This document shows, in pieces, positions 1 to 11,408 of a DNA stretch of 64,000 bases. The stretch is from assembly GCF_040813715.1 (NCBI RefSeq), contig NZ_JBFOCH010000004.1. One strand, 5' to 3'. The notes under the pieces are model-generated. The model saw nothing but the letters and a program-made list of their open reading frames with translations, made no database searches and had not been told where the DNA came from. Source of the DNA: Mesorhizobium_K marinum (GTDB lineage Bacteria; Pseudomonadota; Alphaproteobacteria; Rhizobiales; Rhizobiaceae). The translations under genes and the position numbers were made by a program. Positions within the stretch are counted from its first letter, which is position 1; each line of letters begins with the position of its first letter.

Positions 1-159
1 GGCGGCTTCAAGGCGACGCCGGCCTCCGGGCTGGTCTTCGCTCATCTGATCGCCCGCGATGCTCCGCACGAGGAAGCGACGCGCTTCCGGCTCGACCGGT
101 TCAGCCGCGGCGCGATGATCGACGAAAAGGGCCAGGGGCCCCAACCGAACCTGCATTGA
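1..159 (+). CDS. soxB: Sarcosine oxidase beta subunit, 3' end only
   Basis: Only the last 52 codons lie in the window; the gene enters from the left edge. The frame reads from GGFKATPASGLVFAHLIA to the TGA at 157-159. The C-terminal segment GGFKATPASG is typical of the FAD-containing beta subunit of heterotetrameric sarcosine oxidase, which oxidises sarcosine to glycine and transfers the one-carbon unit to tetrahydrofolate. It lies 16 bp before soxD, and soxA and soxG follow, which matches the usual soxBDAG order. The identification rests on the fragment plus this gene order. Confidence 0.85.
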   Translation, partial: GGFKATPASGLVFAHLIARDAPHEEATRFRLDRFSRGAMIDEKGQGPQPNLH

Positions 160-175
160 GGACGGCAGACAAGAA

Positions 176-451
176 ATGCTGATAGCCTGTCCCTTCTGCG
201 GCCCGCGCGAGAACGGCGAGTTCACCTATCTGGGCGACGCCAAGCCGAAGCGGCCCGAACCAGACGCCGGCGCCGACGCCTTCCATGACTACGTCTATCT
301 GCGCGACAACGTCGCCGGCGAGATGGACGAGTTGTGGTACCATGGCGGCGGCTGCCGCTCGTGGCTCAAGGTGCGCCGAAACACCATGACGCACGAGATT
401 TCCTCGGTCGAGCCGGCAGCTGGCGCAGGCGCGGCGAAGGTGGCGTCGTGA
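176..451 (+). CDS. soxD: Sarcosine oxidase delta subunit
   Basis: A 91-residue protein beginning MLIACPFCGPRENGEF. The CPFCGPR motif near the N-terminus supplies zinc ligands in the delta subunit of heterotetrameric sarcosine oxidase, with further Cys/His residues at FHDYVYL and GGGCRSW. The length matches the family (about 90-100 residues). The stop at 449-451 overlaps the GTG start of soxA by 3 bp, so the two are probably translationally coupled. The delta subunit is structural and carries no flavin. Nothing is unusual apart from the tight packing within the soxBDAG operon. Confidence 0.93.
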   Translation: MLIACPFCGPRENGEFTYLGDAKPKRPEPDAGADAFHDYVYLRDNVAGEMDELWYHGGGCRSWLKVRRNTMTHEISSVEPAAGAGAAKVAS

Positions 452-3400
452 GCACCGCCGCGCAGACACACCGCCTCGCCTCTGGCGGCCTTATCGACCG
501 GTCTCAGCGGCTCGACTTCTCCTTCGACGGCAAGTCGATGTCGGGCTATGCCGGCGACACGCTGGCTTCGGCGCTGATCGCCAACGGCGTGAAGCTGGTC
601 GGCNCGGCGGCCTTGTCGACCGGTCTCAGCGGCTCGATTTCTCCTTCGACGGCAAGTCGATGTCGGGCTATGCCGGCGACACGCTGGCTTCGGCGCTGAT
701 CGCCAACGGCGTGAAGCTGGTCGGCCGCTCGTTCAAGTATCACCGCCCGCGCGGCATCCTGACGGCCGGCTCGGAGGAGCCCAACGCGCTGGTCGAGCTG
801 CGCAGCGGCGCACGCCGCGAGCCGAACACGCGCGCCACCACGGTCGAGCTCTACGACGGCCTCGTCGCCGCGAGCCAGAACCGCTGGCCCTCGCTTTCGT
901 ACGACCTGCTTTCGGTCAACCAGCTCGCCGCTCCGATTTTTGTCGCCGGCTTCTACTACAAGACGTTCATGTGGCCGTCGCGGCTCTGGGAGAGCTTCTA
1001 CGAGCCGCTGATCCGCCGCGCCGCAGGTCTCGGACGCGCTGCCGAGGCGGCCGATCCGGACCGCTACGAGAAGGCCTGGGCGCATTGCGACGTTCTGGTC
1101 GTCGGCAGCGGCGCCACCGGGCTTGCCGCCGCGCTGGCCGCTGGCCGGGCGGGTGCGCGGGTGATCCTCTGCGAGGAGGAGCCTTCGCTCGGAGGACGCC
1201 TGCTGTCGGACGGCGGGGTCGTCGACGGCCGGCCTGCCGCCGAATGGCTCGTCGATGCGGTTGCCGAACTCAGGGCGATGTCCGACGTCCGGATCATGAC
1301 GCGGACCACCGTGACCGGCGCCTACGACCACGGCGTGCACGCAGCGCTCGAGCGCGTGAACGACCACGTCCCGGCGCCGCTGGAGCAACAGCCGCGCCAG
1401 CGGCTGTGGCGCATCTGCGCAAGGCGCACCGTGGTTGCCGCAGGCGCGCTGGAGCGTCCCGTCGCCTTCGGCGGCAACGACGTGCCCGGCGTTATGCTCG
1501 CCTCGGCCGTTCGCACCTATATCAACCGCTACGCGGCGACGCCGGCGAAGCGGCTGGCGATCTTCACCAACAACTCCGATGCCTGGAAGACCNCGGAGCA
1601 CCAGCCGCGCCAGCGCCTGTGGCGCATCTGCGCAAGGCGCACCGTGGTTGCCGCAGGCGCGCTGGAGCGTCCCGTCGCCTTCGGCGGCAACGACGTGCCC
1701 GGCGTTATGCTCGCCTCGGCCGTTCGCACCTACATCAACCGCTATGCCGCCGCGCCGGCGAAGCGGCTGGCGATCTTCACCAACAACTCCGATGCCTGGA
1801 GGACCGTCGACGCGGCGCTCGCCGCCGGTTTGACGGTGGCCGGCGTGATCGACGCCCGGCCGGAGACGTCGTCGGAGAAGCGGGCGCTGGCCGCGAAGCA
1901 TGGTTTCGCGGTGCTGAACGGCGTCGTCGACCATGTCGATGGCGGCAAGTCGGGTATCGGCAGGATCAAGGTGGCGCTCGCCGGTGGCGCGCGCGCCTCG
2001 CTCGAGGCCGACGGACTGGCCGTTTCCGGCGGCTGGAATCCCGCCGTCGGCCTGACCTCGCAGCATCGCAGCCGGCCGGCATGGCGCGACGACATCGCCG
2101 CCTTCGTGCCCGACGGGGCACCGCCCGGAATGACGGCCGCGGGCTCGGCGAACGGCGCGTTCTCGCTTGCCGAATGCCTGGCGCAGGGTCACACCGCAGG
2201 CGCCGCCGCGGCCGCCGACCTCGGGTTCGGCGGGAACGCGGGCGCTGCGCCGACGTCGGACGGCGAGACGCCCTATTCATTGAAGCCGCTCTGGCATGTC
2301 GAGGGCAGGAAGAAGGCCTTCGTCGATTTGCAGAACGACGTGACGACATCCGACGTGGTGCTGGCCGCGCGCGAGGGGTTCCAGTCGGTCGAGCACCTGA
2401 AGCGCTACACGACGCTTGGCATGGCGACCGACCAGGGCAAGACCTCCAACGTGCAAGGCCTCGCCATCATGGCCGAGCTGACCGGGCGGTCGATTCCGCA
2501 GGCGGGAACGACGATCTACCGGCCGCCCTACGTGCCGGTGGCGATCGGCGCGATGGCCGGCCATCACCGGGATGAGAACTTCCACAGCGTCCGGCTGACG
2601 CCGTCGCATCACTGGGCGGCCGAACGCGGCGCGATCTTCGTCGATACCGGACTGTGGAAGCGGGCGCAGTGGTACCCGGTGGCGGGCGAGAAGGACTGGC
2701 TGGAATCGGTCACCCGCGAGGTCAACGCGGTGCGCGGTGGCGTCGGTTTCTGCGACGTGTCCACCCTCGGCAAGATCGACGTGCACGGCCCCGATGCCGG
2801 CGTCTTCCTCGACCGCGTCTACATCAACGCCTTCTCCAGCCTCGCCGTCGGCAAGGCGCGCTACGGCCTGATGCTGCGCGAGGACGGCATCGTCTACGAC
2901 GACGGCACCACGTCCCGGCTTGCCGAGGATCACTATTTCCTGACCACCACCACCGCCAAGGCCGGGCCGGTGATGCAGCATCTGGAATTCTGCCGCCAGG
3001 TCCTGTTCCCGGAACTGGACGTGCAACTCGCGTCGGTCTCGGACCAGTGGGCGCAGTTCTCGATCGCGGGGCCGAAGGTGCGCGACCTCCTCGCGGAAAT
3101 CGTCGATCCGGCCGAAGACCTGTCCAACGAGGGCTTCCCCTTCATGGGCGTGCGCGAGGTGGCCCTGCGCGGCGGCGTCAGGGCGAGGCTGTTCCGCATC
3201 TCTTTCTCGGGCGAAATGGCGTTCGAGATTTCCGTGCCGACGCGCTTCGGCGACGCGCTGGTGCGCAACCTGATGGCGGCCGGCGAACAGTTCGGCGTCA
3301 CCCCGTACGGCACCGAGGCGCTCGGCGTGATGCGCATCGAGAAGGGCCATGTCGCCGGCCCCGAACTCAACGGCACGACGACCGCCGCCGATCTGGGCCT

Positions 3401-3770
3401 GGGCAAGATGATGTCGACCAAGAAGGATTTCATCGGCCGCGTCATGGCCGGGCGCGAGGCCCTTGTGGCGCCGGACCGTCAGGTCGTCGTCGGCATCCGG
3501 CCGGTCGACACGGCGCGGCGGCTGCGCTCAGGCGCGCATGTCATCGCCAAGGGCGCGATCCCCGGTCCCGACACCGACGGCGGCTACGTCACCTCGGTCT
3601 GCTATTCGCCGACCATGGGCCAGTGGCTCGGGCTCGGACTGGTCGCCAACGGCCGCGAGCGCATCGGCGAGATCGCCATGGCGCACGACCCGCTGCGCGG
3701 CGAGGCCTATGAAATCGAAATCTGCAATCCCGTCTTCTACGATCCGGAAGGAGGGCGCCAGCGTGGCTGA
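448..3770 (+). CDS. soxA: Sarcosine oxidase alpha subunit (interrupted by two assembly joins)
   Basis: The gene starts at GTG 448, with GAAGG at 436-440 as ribosome site, and ends at TGA 3768-3770. Two single-N joins lie inside it. At N604 a 122-bp offset duplicate shifts the frame. At N1593 a 213-bp duplicate stays in frame and adds 71 residues. Removing both gives about 995 residues, the normal length of the family. Seen in order: an N-terminal ferredoxin-like domain (RSFKYHRPRGI), a dinucleotide-binding motif (VVGSGATGLAAALAAGRAG, about residue 175), and a GcvT-like folate-binding C-terminal half from about residue 608. The enzyme demethylates sarcosine with NAD, FAD and tetrahydrofolate. 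The break is almost certainly an assembly artefact, so this is not called a pseudogene. Confidence 0.93.
484..725 (+). repeat. Assembly join at N604: 120-bp near-identical copies
   Basis: Positions 484-603 and 606-725 are the same piece of soxA at an offset of 122 bp, differing at about two sites (for example gacttc against gatttc, a silent change). The single N at 604 marks the join. Because 122 is not a multiple of three, the soxA frame is lost unless one copy is removed. Confidence 0.9.
1383..1805 (+). repeat. Assembly join at N1593: 210-bp near-identical copies
   Basis: Positions 1383-1592 and 1596-1805 repeat the same soxA segment at an offset of 213 bp. I count eight differences, five of them silent third-position changes. 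This is the pattern of two orthologous alleles from related strains rather than of a recent tandem duplication. The offset is a multiple of three, so the frame stays open and 71 residues appear twice. Confidence 0.9.
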
Positions 3771-4389
3771 TCTGTCCTGGTCCGAGACGACGCCCCTCTC
3801 GCGCATCTACGAGGCTGGGCGTCACGGCGTCAAAGAGGGTCCGGCCGGCGTGGCGCTGGCCGAACTGACCAGTTTCGACCTGGTGCAGGTGATGGCGCGT
3901 CGCGGCCGCTGGCAGGCGGCTGTCGAGGCATGCCGTGGCCTCAACGGCAAGGATGCCCCCGCGAGGCCGCAGGCGCTGCCAGCCGGCGAGGCAAGGCTCA
4001 TCTGGTCGGGGGCGGACCAGTTCCTGGTCCTGTCACGGCGCGGCGCAGGGTTTGAAAAGGCCGCTTCCGCCTTCGCCGGCGTCGCCTCGCTTTCGGAGCA
4101 GTCCGATGCCCGCTCGCTGCTTGAGATATCGGGACCCCGGGCGCGCGACCTGCTGGCAAAGGTCTGCTCGGTCGACCTGCATCCGGCCGCGTTCCCTGTC
4201 GGCGCCGCCGCAGCCACTTCGATCGACCACACCGCGGTCAATCTCTGGCGGGAGGACGACGCCGATGGCGGGCCGGTGTTCCACCTGCTGGTCTTCGCCA
4301 CCTTCGCGGAAAGCCTCTGGCACACGCTGCTCGATTCCGGCGCCGAATACGGCGTTTCGATCGATGCCCGCCGGGCATGGCAGCCATGA
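3763..4389 (+). CDS. soxG: Sarcosine oxidase gamma subunit
   Basis: A 208-residue protein. The GTG start at 3763 lies inside the end of soxA (8-bp overlap) and is preceded by GGAAGGAGG at 3746-3754. The sequence VADLSWSETTPLSRIYEAG and the motif RSLLEISGPRARDLLAKVC match the gamma subunit, a small protein of the GcvT/YgfZ-like fold that completes the alpha-beta-gamma-delta sarcosine oxidase. The length is within the family range. It is the last gene of the soxBDAG operon. The overlap with soxA suggests translational coupling. Confidence 0.9.
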   Translation: MADLSWSETTPLSRIYEAGRHGVKEGPAGVALAELTSFDLVQVMARRGRWQAAVEACRGLNGKDAPARPQALPAGEARLIWSGADQFLVLSRRGAGFEKAASAFAGVASLSEQSDARSLLEISGPRARDLLAKVCSVDLHPAAFPVGAAAATSIDHTAVNLWREDDADGGPVFHLLVFATFAESLWHTLLDSGAEYGVSIDARRAWQP

Positions 4390-4430
4390 CCGGGCAGCCC
4401 TTCACGCGGCAATGCCGATGGTCTATCTAG

Positions 4431-4484
4431 GCGCTCGAGGACGACCTCGGGCGCTTTGCCTTTTTGTCGAAGGGACGACCCTTC
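4431..4484 (+). promoter_or_regulatory. Guanidine-II riboswitch (mini-ykkC RNA) upstream of sugE
   Basis: There are two hairpins, each with an ACGA tetraloop. P1 pairs 4431-4440 with 4445-4454 (10 bp, one G-T pair). P2 pairs 4469-4474 with 4479-4484 (6 bp, all Watson-Crick). A 14-nt linker separates them. Paired stem-loops with ACGR loops are the defining feature of the guanidine-II riboswitch, whose classic target is the guanidinium exporter of the SMR family, exactly the gene that follows. The ribosome site AGGAGG is at 4497-4502, 13 nt after P2. ACCTC at 4444-4448 in P1 could pair with GAGGT at 4499-4503. This offers a way to hide the ribosome site when guanidine is absent; the pairing switch is inferred. 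Confidence 0.9.
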
Positions 4485-4509
4485 CCGCGAAACGCCAGGA
4501 GGTTCTTCC

Positions 4510-4824
4510 ATGAACTGGGCCATTCTTTTCTTCGCCGGCCTTTTCGAGATCGGCTGGGCGATCGGCCTCAAATACACCAACGGTTTCACGCGTCTCGTGC
4601 CGACGGTTCTGACCGCGGTCAGCATGGCAATCAGCCTCGGCCTGCTCGGCATCGCGCTGAAGACGCTGCCGGTCGGCACGGCCTATGCCGTGTGGACGGG
4701 CATCGGTGCGGTCGGCACAGCGATCCTCGGCATCTACCTGCTCGGCGAGCCGGCTGCCGTGGGCCGGATCGTCTGCATCGGCCTGATCGTCGCCGGCATC
4801 ATCGGGCTGAAGCTGGTGTCCTGA
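4510..4824 (+). CDS. sugE: Guanidinium exporter, small multidrug resistance family
   Basis: A 104-residue, four-helix inner-membrane protein (MNWAILFFAGLFEIGWAIGL). It carries the essential membrane glutamate at position 13 of the SMR family and the GxWxxGL-type pattern of the SugE/Gdx branch. SugE/Gdx proteins export guanidinium in exchange for protons as antiparallel dimers. The start at 4510 is supported by AGGAGG at 4497-4502 with 7-nt spacing. The guanidine-II riboswitch directly upstream fits a guanidinium export role better than a general drug-efflux role. It is 120 bp after soxG and is probably transcribed or regulated independently. Confidence 0.92.
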   Translation: MNWAILFFAGLFEIGWAIGLKYTNGFTRLVPTVLTAVSMAISLGLLGIALKTLPVGTAYAVWTGIGAVGTAILGIYLLGEPAAVGRIVCIGLIVAGIIGLKLVS

Positions 4825-4846
4825 CCGAACCCGCTGCGACCGCCGG

Positions 4847-6736
<1,890 letters not shown>

Positions 6737-6884
6737 CTCGCGCCGAAGATGGTGACTATGGGCCCCTTGCGCAATCCACCGCATGGCCTTGCGTCATGCA
6801 TTCTGGCAATTGACATCGACGGCAATGCGCCCGCAGTTTGACATCCCGCGTGGCAGGCGCCCCGCGACTGAAATTGGAAGCCAG

Positions 6885-7265
6885 ATGACGACAGTCGCGA
6901 TCGCGCTCTTCGCCTTGTTGCTGGTCAAGCATTGCCTAGGCGACTTCGTCCTCCAGACGAAGTGGCAGGTGCACGAGAAGGGCATCTATGGAGCGCCCGG
7001 CGGGCTTGTCCACTCCGCCATCCATGTCGCGGGAACGCTGGTTGCGCTGCTCCTGGTGCAGGCGTCCTTCCCGGTTATCGCGGCTGTTCTGATCGCCGAG
7101 TTCGTCGTCCACTACCACATCGACTGGGGAAAAGAGAAAGTCGTGCGCTATTTCGGCTGGCGCGACGGCTCCCGCTTCTGGAACGCGATCGGCTTCGACC
7201 AGTTGCTGCACGGGCTGACCTATGTCGCGATCGTGGCCTATGTGTGCGGCCACGTCGCTTCATGA
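6885..7265 (+). CDS. DUF3307 small membrane protein
   Basis: A 126-residue hydrophobic protein with about three membrane segments. It contains the HCLGDFVLQ motif near the N-terminus, HSAIHVAGT, HIDWGKEKV and GFDQLLHGLTY, the spaced His/Asp pattern of the DUF3307 family. That family has no established function and also occurs in phage genomes. The start at 6885 has GGAAG at 6876-6880; an in-frame ATG at 6828 is possible. It is divergent from the ABC exporter and has no metabolic neighbour that explains it. Function is unknown. Confidence 0.8.
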   Translation: MTTVAIALFALLLVKHCLGDFVLQTKWQVHEKGIYGAPGGLVHSAIHVAGTLVALLLVQASFPVIAAVLIAEFVVHYHIDWGKEKVVRYFGWRDGSRFWNAIGFDQLLHGLTYVAIVAYVCGHVAS

Positions 7266-7307
7266 AGGCGGCACGTCGGAATTGCTTCCCGCCGGGACTG
7301 GCCGACC

Positions 7308-8450
7308 CTAGCCTTTCTTCGCCAGAAGCGCCTTCGCTTCCTTCGGTCCGAGCGGCGCCGGCCGTTCGCAGGTCGTGCGCATGGCCACGAACCTGCCCGT
7401 CTCGCCGGACTTGAGGATCGACGTCATCACCTCGACCACATGCAGCGCAAGCTCCATCGAGCAGCGGTGCGGCCTGCCGGACTGGATCGCCAGCGCCATA
7501 TCGGACAGGCCCGCGGTCCGGTAGTTGGCCATCATGCCGTGGCTGTGCCTCTGGTTGGGCACGCCGAACGGGTGGTTCCAGGCCGGCAGGTTCTTCACCT
7601 CCTGCGCGCCCTTCGTGTAGCGGACGTCGCCGCCGAAGAAGTTCGGATCGGGGATGTAGACCGTGCCGGCCTCGCCGTAGAGTTCCATCGGCGCGTGCCG
7701 GTGGTCCCAGACATCCCAGCTCGCGCCAAGCGTCACCACGGCGCCGCCGGCGAACTCGAGCAGCGCATGAATGGTGGTCGGCGTGTCGACGGGCACCTTC
7801 TCGCCGTTGCGGGGGCCGTTGGCGATGACGCGCTGCTTGCGCGGCGTCGCCGAGAGCGCAGCGACGCTCTTCACTGGACCGAGGAGCTGGACCAGGTTGG
7901 TGATGTAGTAGGGCCCGATGTCGAGCACGGGCCCGGCGCCCGGCTGGAAGAAGAAGTCGGGATTGGGGTGCCAGTGCTCCATGCCGCGGCCCATGACGTG
8001 GCAGGTTCCGCCGGTGATCTCGCCGAGCCGGCCTTCGTCGATCAGCCGCCGCACCAGCTGGTGAGCGCCGCCGAGGAATGTGTCCGGTGCGGAACCGATG
8101 CGAAGATCCTTCCTTGCTGCGCGCCTGGCGAGGTCGAGGCCGTCCTTGACCGAAAGCACGAAAGGCTTTTCCGAATAGACATGCTTGCCGGCGTCGAGCG
8201 CCCGCCGCGAGATGTCGTAGTGGACCGACGGGATGGTCAGGTTGACGACGATGTCGATATCGTCGGCCCCGAGCAGGGCGTCGACGCTTTCGGCGCGCAC
8301 GCCGTATTCCGCGGCCCTGGCCTTCGCCGCAGCCGGGTTGATGTCGGCGCAGCTACGGACCTCGATGCCTTTGAACAGCGGCGCGAATCTGAAATAGGTG
8401 GTTGAGATGTTGCCGCATCCGACGATGCCGACACCAAGCTTGCGTGCCAT
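7308..8450 (-). CDS. Gfo/Idh/MocA family sugar dehydrogenase
   Basis: A 380-residue NAD(P)-dependent dehydrogenase. The N-terminal Rossmann fold begins VGIVGCGNISTTYFR, followed by VVNLTIPSVHYD and the EKPF motif (HVYSEKPF), which carries the family lysine. The C-terminal alpha/beta domain contains GPYYITNL. Such enzymes oxidise or reduce sugars, inositols or 3-keto glycosides. It is the last gene of a minus-strand operon behind a sugar ABC importer and an isomerase, 24 bp from the isomerase stop, so it probably acts on the imported sugar. The exact substrate is not visible. Confidence 0.9.
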   Translation of the reverse strand: MARKLGVGIVGCGNISTTYFRFAPLFKGIEVRSCADINPAAAKARAAEYGVRAESVDALLGADDIDIVVNLTIPSVHYDISRRALDAGKHVYSEKPFVLSVKDGLDLARRAARKDLRIGSAPDTFLGGAHQLVRRLIDEGRLGEITGGTCHVMGRGMEHWHPNPDFFFQPGAGPVLDIGPYYITNLVQLLGPVKSVAALSATPRKQRVIANGPRNGEKVPVDTPTTIHALLEFAGGAVVTLGASWDVWDHRHAPMELYGEAGTVYIPDPNFFGGDVRYTKGAQEVKNLPAWNHPFGVPNQRHSHGMMANYRTAGLSDMALAIQSGRPHRCSMELALHVVEVMTSILKSGETGRFVAMRTTCERPAPLGPKEAKALLAKKG

Positions 8451-8474
8451 ATGCGTTTGCTCCCGGGAGGCTGC

Positions 8475-9316
8475 TCAGTAACTCTGGACGGATTCGATCG
8501 AACGCCGTGCGAAGCGGGCGAAGTCGTTCGGGTTGTCCTGCTCCATGATGAAGTGTCGGGCCGGCGTCCCAGCGCGCAGCGCCTTGAGCAGGCCAGCCCA
8601 GTCGATCGTGCCGTGGCCGACGTCCGACCAGCCGTCCTCGTCGAGACCTTCGCCCGGCTTGGCGATGTCCTTCACATGCACCGCCACGATGCGCTGTCCG
8701 TAGCGGTCGATCCAGGGCATCGGGTCGGCGCCGCCGCGCACCACCCAGGCGACGTCGATCTCCCAGCCGACACCGGGCGCGGCGTCGAGGATGTGCTGCT
8801 GCGGGACCGACCCGTCGGCCAGCGCCTTGAACTCGAAATCGTGATTGTGCCAGGCGAAGCCGTAACCCTCCCTGGTGGCCTTTTCGCCGACAGCGGCGAG
8901 CCGCTCGCCGAAGCCGCGCCAGCCGGCGGCCGTCGCTTCCGGCCGCGCGTCTGGCACGAGGTAGGGGCAGACCATGNGCCGACAGCGGCGAGCCGCTCGC
9001 CGAAGCCGCGCCAGCCGGCGGCCGTCGCTTCCGGCCGCGCGTCGGGCACGAGGTAGGGGCAGACCATGGTGCGGACGCCGAGCGCGTCAGCAATCCGGCG
9101 CGCGCCATCGAAATCGGTCTCCAGCGTATCGATGGCGAAATGGGCGGTCGGCATGGTGAGGCCGTTCCTGTCGAGTTCCGCGCGCAGTCCCGCAGGATCG
9201 GCGTACACGCCGCCATAGCCCTCGACCTCTTTATAGCCGGCTTCGCCGAGCACTTTCAGCACCTTGTCCCAGGGCTGGAAGTTGCGCGCGCTGTAGAGCT
9301 GAAACGACCAGTTCAT
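8475..9316 (-). CDS. Sugar phosphate isomerase/epimerase, TIM barrel (broken by an assembly join)
   Basis: The protein begins MNWSFQLYSARNFQPWDKVL and ends RRSIESVQSY. It is an AP-endonuclease-2-like TIM barrel of the IolE/xylose-isomerase-like type. Metal-site motifs visible are WHNHDFEF, EIDVAWV and VHVKDI. A join at N8977 repeats 91 bp at an offset of 92 bp and shifts the frame. With one copy removed the length is 249 residues, normal for the family. It sits between the ABC importer and a Gfo/Idh dehydrogenase, a pairing common in pathways that pass through keto-sugars. That pathway assignment is inferred. Confidence 0.87.
8886..9068 (-). repeat. Assembly join at N8977: 91-bp near-identical copies
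   Basis: Positions 8886-8976 and 8978-9068 are the same segment at an offset of 92 bp with one visible difference (gcgtctggc against gcgtcgggc). The duplication breaks the frame of the isomerase gene. Confidence 0.9.
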
Positions 9317-9380
9317 TGCAATGACCCTTCTGCGGTGGGGCGCTTGGGAGCCCCGTTGGTTGCAGGCTTTGCAGCCCGGT

Positions 9381-10460
9381 TCAGATGCGTTCGCCCGTGG
9401 CCGCGTCGAACAGCGACGCGTTCATGGGATCGAAGCCGATGGTCACCGTGTCGCCGGTGGCCGGGGAGCGTTCCGAGGAGACGCGGATGGTCAGCGTCTG
9501 CGCGCCGAGCTTCGTCCAGACCAGCGTGTCGGACCCCATCGGATCGACGATCTCGACCTGCGCGACCGCCGAGAACGGCCAGTCTTCGCCGGAATTGATG
9601 CCGACATGCTCCGGACGGATGCCGAAGACGGCCGGTCCGGGTCGTCGGGTCTCGAAGCTGTAGCGCGCCAGCGGAATGTCGATGCCTTCGGCGACGAAGC
9701 GGGGTTCGCCGTCGGCTTCGACGACCGCCCCGTCGAGGAAGTTCATGCCGGGCGATCCGATGAAGCCGGCGACATAGAGATTGATCGGCCGCTTGTAGAT
9801 CTCCTGCGGCCGGTCGAGTTGTTGGATCAGGCCGCCGCGCATGACCGCGATGCGGTCGGCCAGCGTCATCGCCTCGATCTGGTCGTGCGTGACGTAGATC
9901 ATCGTGTTGGCGAGCTTCTGGTGCAGGCGCTTGATCTCGACGCGCAGTTCCGAGCGCAGCTTGGCGTCGAGGTTGGAAAGCGGCTCGTCGAACAGGAAGA
10001 CGTCGACGTCTCGCACCAGCGCCCGGCCGATCGCGACACGCTGGCGCTGCCCGCCCGAAAGCTGCGAGGGCTTGCGCTCGAGAAGCGGCTCGATCTGCAG
10101 GATCTCGGCGGTGCGCCCGATGCGGCGATCGATCTCGTCCCTGGGCACGCCGGCGTTCTTCAGCCCGAACGAAAGGTTCCCTTTGACGGACATCTGCGGA
10201 TAGAGGGCGTAGGACTGGAAAACCATGCCGATGCCGCGGTCCTTGGGCTCGTCCCAGGTGACGTTCCTGCCCTTGATGAAGATCTGCCCGTCACTGACGT
10301 CGAGCAACCCGGCGATGCAGTTGAGCAGGGTCGACTTTCCGCAGCCGGACGGGCCGAGCAGGACCAGGAACTCACCGTCCTCGACGTCGAGATTCAGGTT
10401 CTTCAGCACCGAGACGGCGCCGAAGTCGAGCGACAGGTTCTTGACGGCGACGCTGGTCAT
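9381..10460 (-). CDS. Carbohydrate ABC importer ATP-binding protein (UgpC/MalK type)
   Basis: A 359-residue ATPase with Walker A GPSGCGKST, signature LSGGQRQR, Walker B VFLFDEPLSNLD and an H-loop THDQ. A C-terminal TOBE/MalK regulatory domain of about 120 residues contains FGIRPEHVG. The length and the DEPLSNLDAKLR motif mark the MalK/UgpC class, which powers class I carbohydrate importers. It follows the two permease genes 5 bp downstream in one minus-strand operon (binding protein, permease, permease, ATPase, isomerase, dehydrogenase). The substrate is probably a mono- or disaccharide. Confidence 0.93.
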   Translation of the reverse strand: MTSVAVKNLSLDFGAVSVLKNLNLDVEDGEFLVLLGPSGCGKSTLLNCIAGLLDVSDGQIFIKGRNVTWDEPKDRGIGMVFQSYALYPQMSVKGNLSFGLKNAGVPRDEIDRRIGRTAEILQIEPLLERKPSQLSGGQRQRVAIGRALVRDVDVFLFDEPLSNLDAKLRSELRVEIKRLHQKLANTMIYVTHDQIEAMTLADRIAVMRGGLIQQLDRPQEIYKRPINLYVAGFIGSPGMNFLDGAVVEADGEPRFVAEGIDIPLARYSFETRRPGPAVFGIRPEHVGINSGEDWPFSAVAQVEIVDPMGSDTLVWTKLGAQTLTIRVSSERSPATGDTVTIGFDPMNASLFDAATGERI

Positions 10461-10465
10461 CGGTC

Positions 10466-11407
10466 CTAGCCCTTCACGGCGCCCGCCGCGATGCCGCGAA
10501 CGAACAGTTTTCCGGAGATGAAGTAGATGACGAGCGGCACCAGGCCGGTGATCAGCGTAGCCGCCATGTTGACGTTGTACTCCTTCACGCCCTGCACGGA
10601 GTTGACGATGTTGTTGAGCTGCACCGTCATCGGGTAGGTGTCGGGCTTGGTGTAGACGACGCCGAACAGGAAGTCGTTCCAGATGCCGGTCACCTGTAGG
10701 ATGATGGCGACGACGAAGATCGGCAGCGCCATCGGCAGCATGATCCTGAAATAGATGCCCCAGAATCCGGCGCCGTCGACGCGAGCCGCCTTGAACAGTT
10801 CCTCGGGCAGCGACGTGAAATAGTTCCGGAACAAAAGCGTCAGGATCGGCATGCCGAAGATCGAATGCACGATCACCAGGCCTGACAGCGAGCCGTAGAG
10901 CCCGATCTCCCTCAGCACGATAACGATCGGGTAGATCATCACCTGGTATGGAATGAACGCGCCGACGATCAGGATGGTGAAGAAGATGTCCGCGCCCTTG
11001 AAGCGCCAGTTGGCGAGCGCGTAGCCGTTCACCGAGGCTATGGCTATCGAGACGATCACCGAAGGCACGGTGATGCGCACCGAGTTCCAGAATCCTCGCG
11101 ACAGCCCGTCGCAGTTCAGGCCGGTACAGGCCGTCGCCCAGGCCTTCACCCAGGGTTCGAAGGTGATTTCCACGGGCGGTGCGAAGATGTTGCCGAGCCG
11201 GATCTCGGGCATGCCCTTCAGTGACGTCACGATCATCACGTAGAGCGGGATCAGATAGTAGACCGCCGCGAAGATCAGTGTTCCGTAGATGAAGATGTTG
11301 CGGCGCGAGAAGGCGACGCGCGGCTTCGGCCCGCGCGGGCCGCTGAGTTCGCCAGCGATTGCGTCGGCGCCGGCCACCGTGACGGCAAGGCTTGCTGGAT
11401 TTGACAT
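10466..11407 (-). CDS. Carbohydrate ABC importer permease (MalG-like)
   Basis: A 313-residue inner-membrane protein with six predicted helices after a cytoplasmic N-terminal stretch of about 40 residues. The cytoplasmic EAA loop is visible as KAARVDGAGFWGIYFRIMLP, the contact site for the ATPase. The family is the MalG/CUT1 branch. Its start lies 1 bp after the stop of the upstream permease, so translation is probably coupled. The long N-terminal extension (SNPASLAVTVAGADAIAGEL) is somewhat unusual for the family. Confidence 0.92.
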   Translation of the reverse strand: MSNPASLAVTVAGADAIAGELSGPRGPKPRVAFSRRNIFIYGTLIFAAVYYLIPLYVMIVTSLKGMPEIRLGNIFAPPVEITFEPWVKAWATACTGLNCDGLSRGFWNSVRITVPSVIVSIAIASVNGYALANWRFKGADIFFTILIVGAFIPYQVMIYPIVIVLREIGLYGSLSGLVIVHSIFGMPILTLLFRNYFTSLPEELFKAARVDGAGFWGIYFRIMLPMALPIFVVAIILQVTGIWNDFLFGVVYTKPDTYPMTVQLNNIVNSVQGVKEYNVNMAATLITGLVPLVIYFISGKLFVRGIAAGAVKG

Positions 11408-11408
11408 C

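Noticed and set aside
448..3770. soxA and other interrupted genes as pseudogenes or domain duplications
   Set aside because: Every break coincides with a single N and a near-identical repeat. Removing one copy restores normal length and frame in each case.
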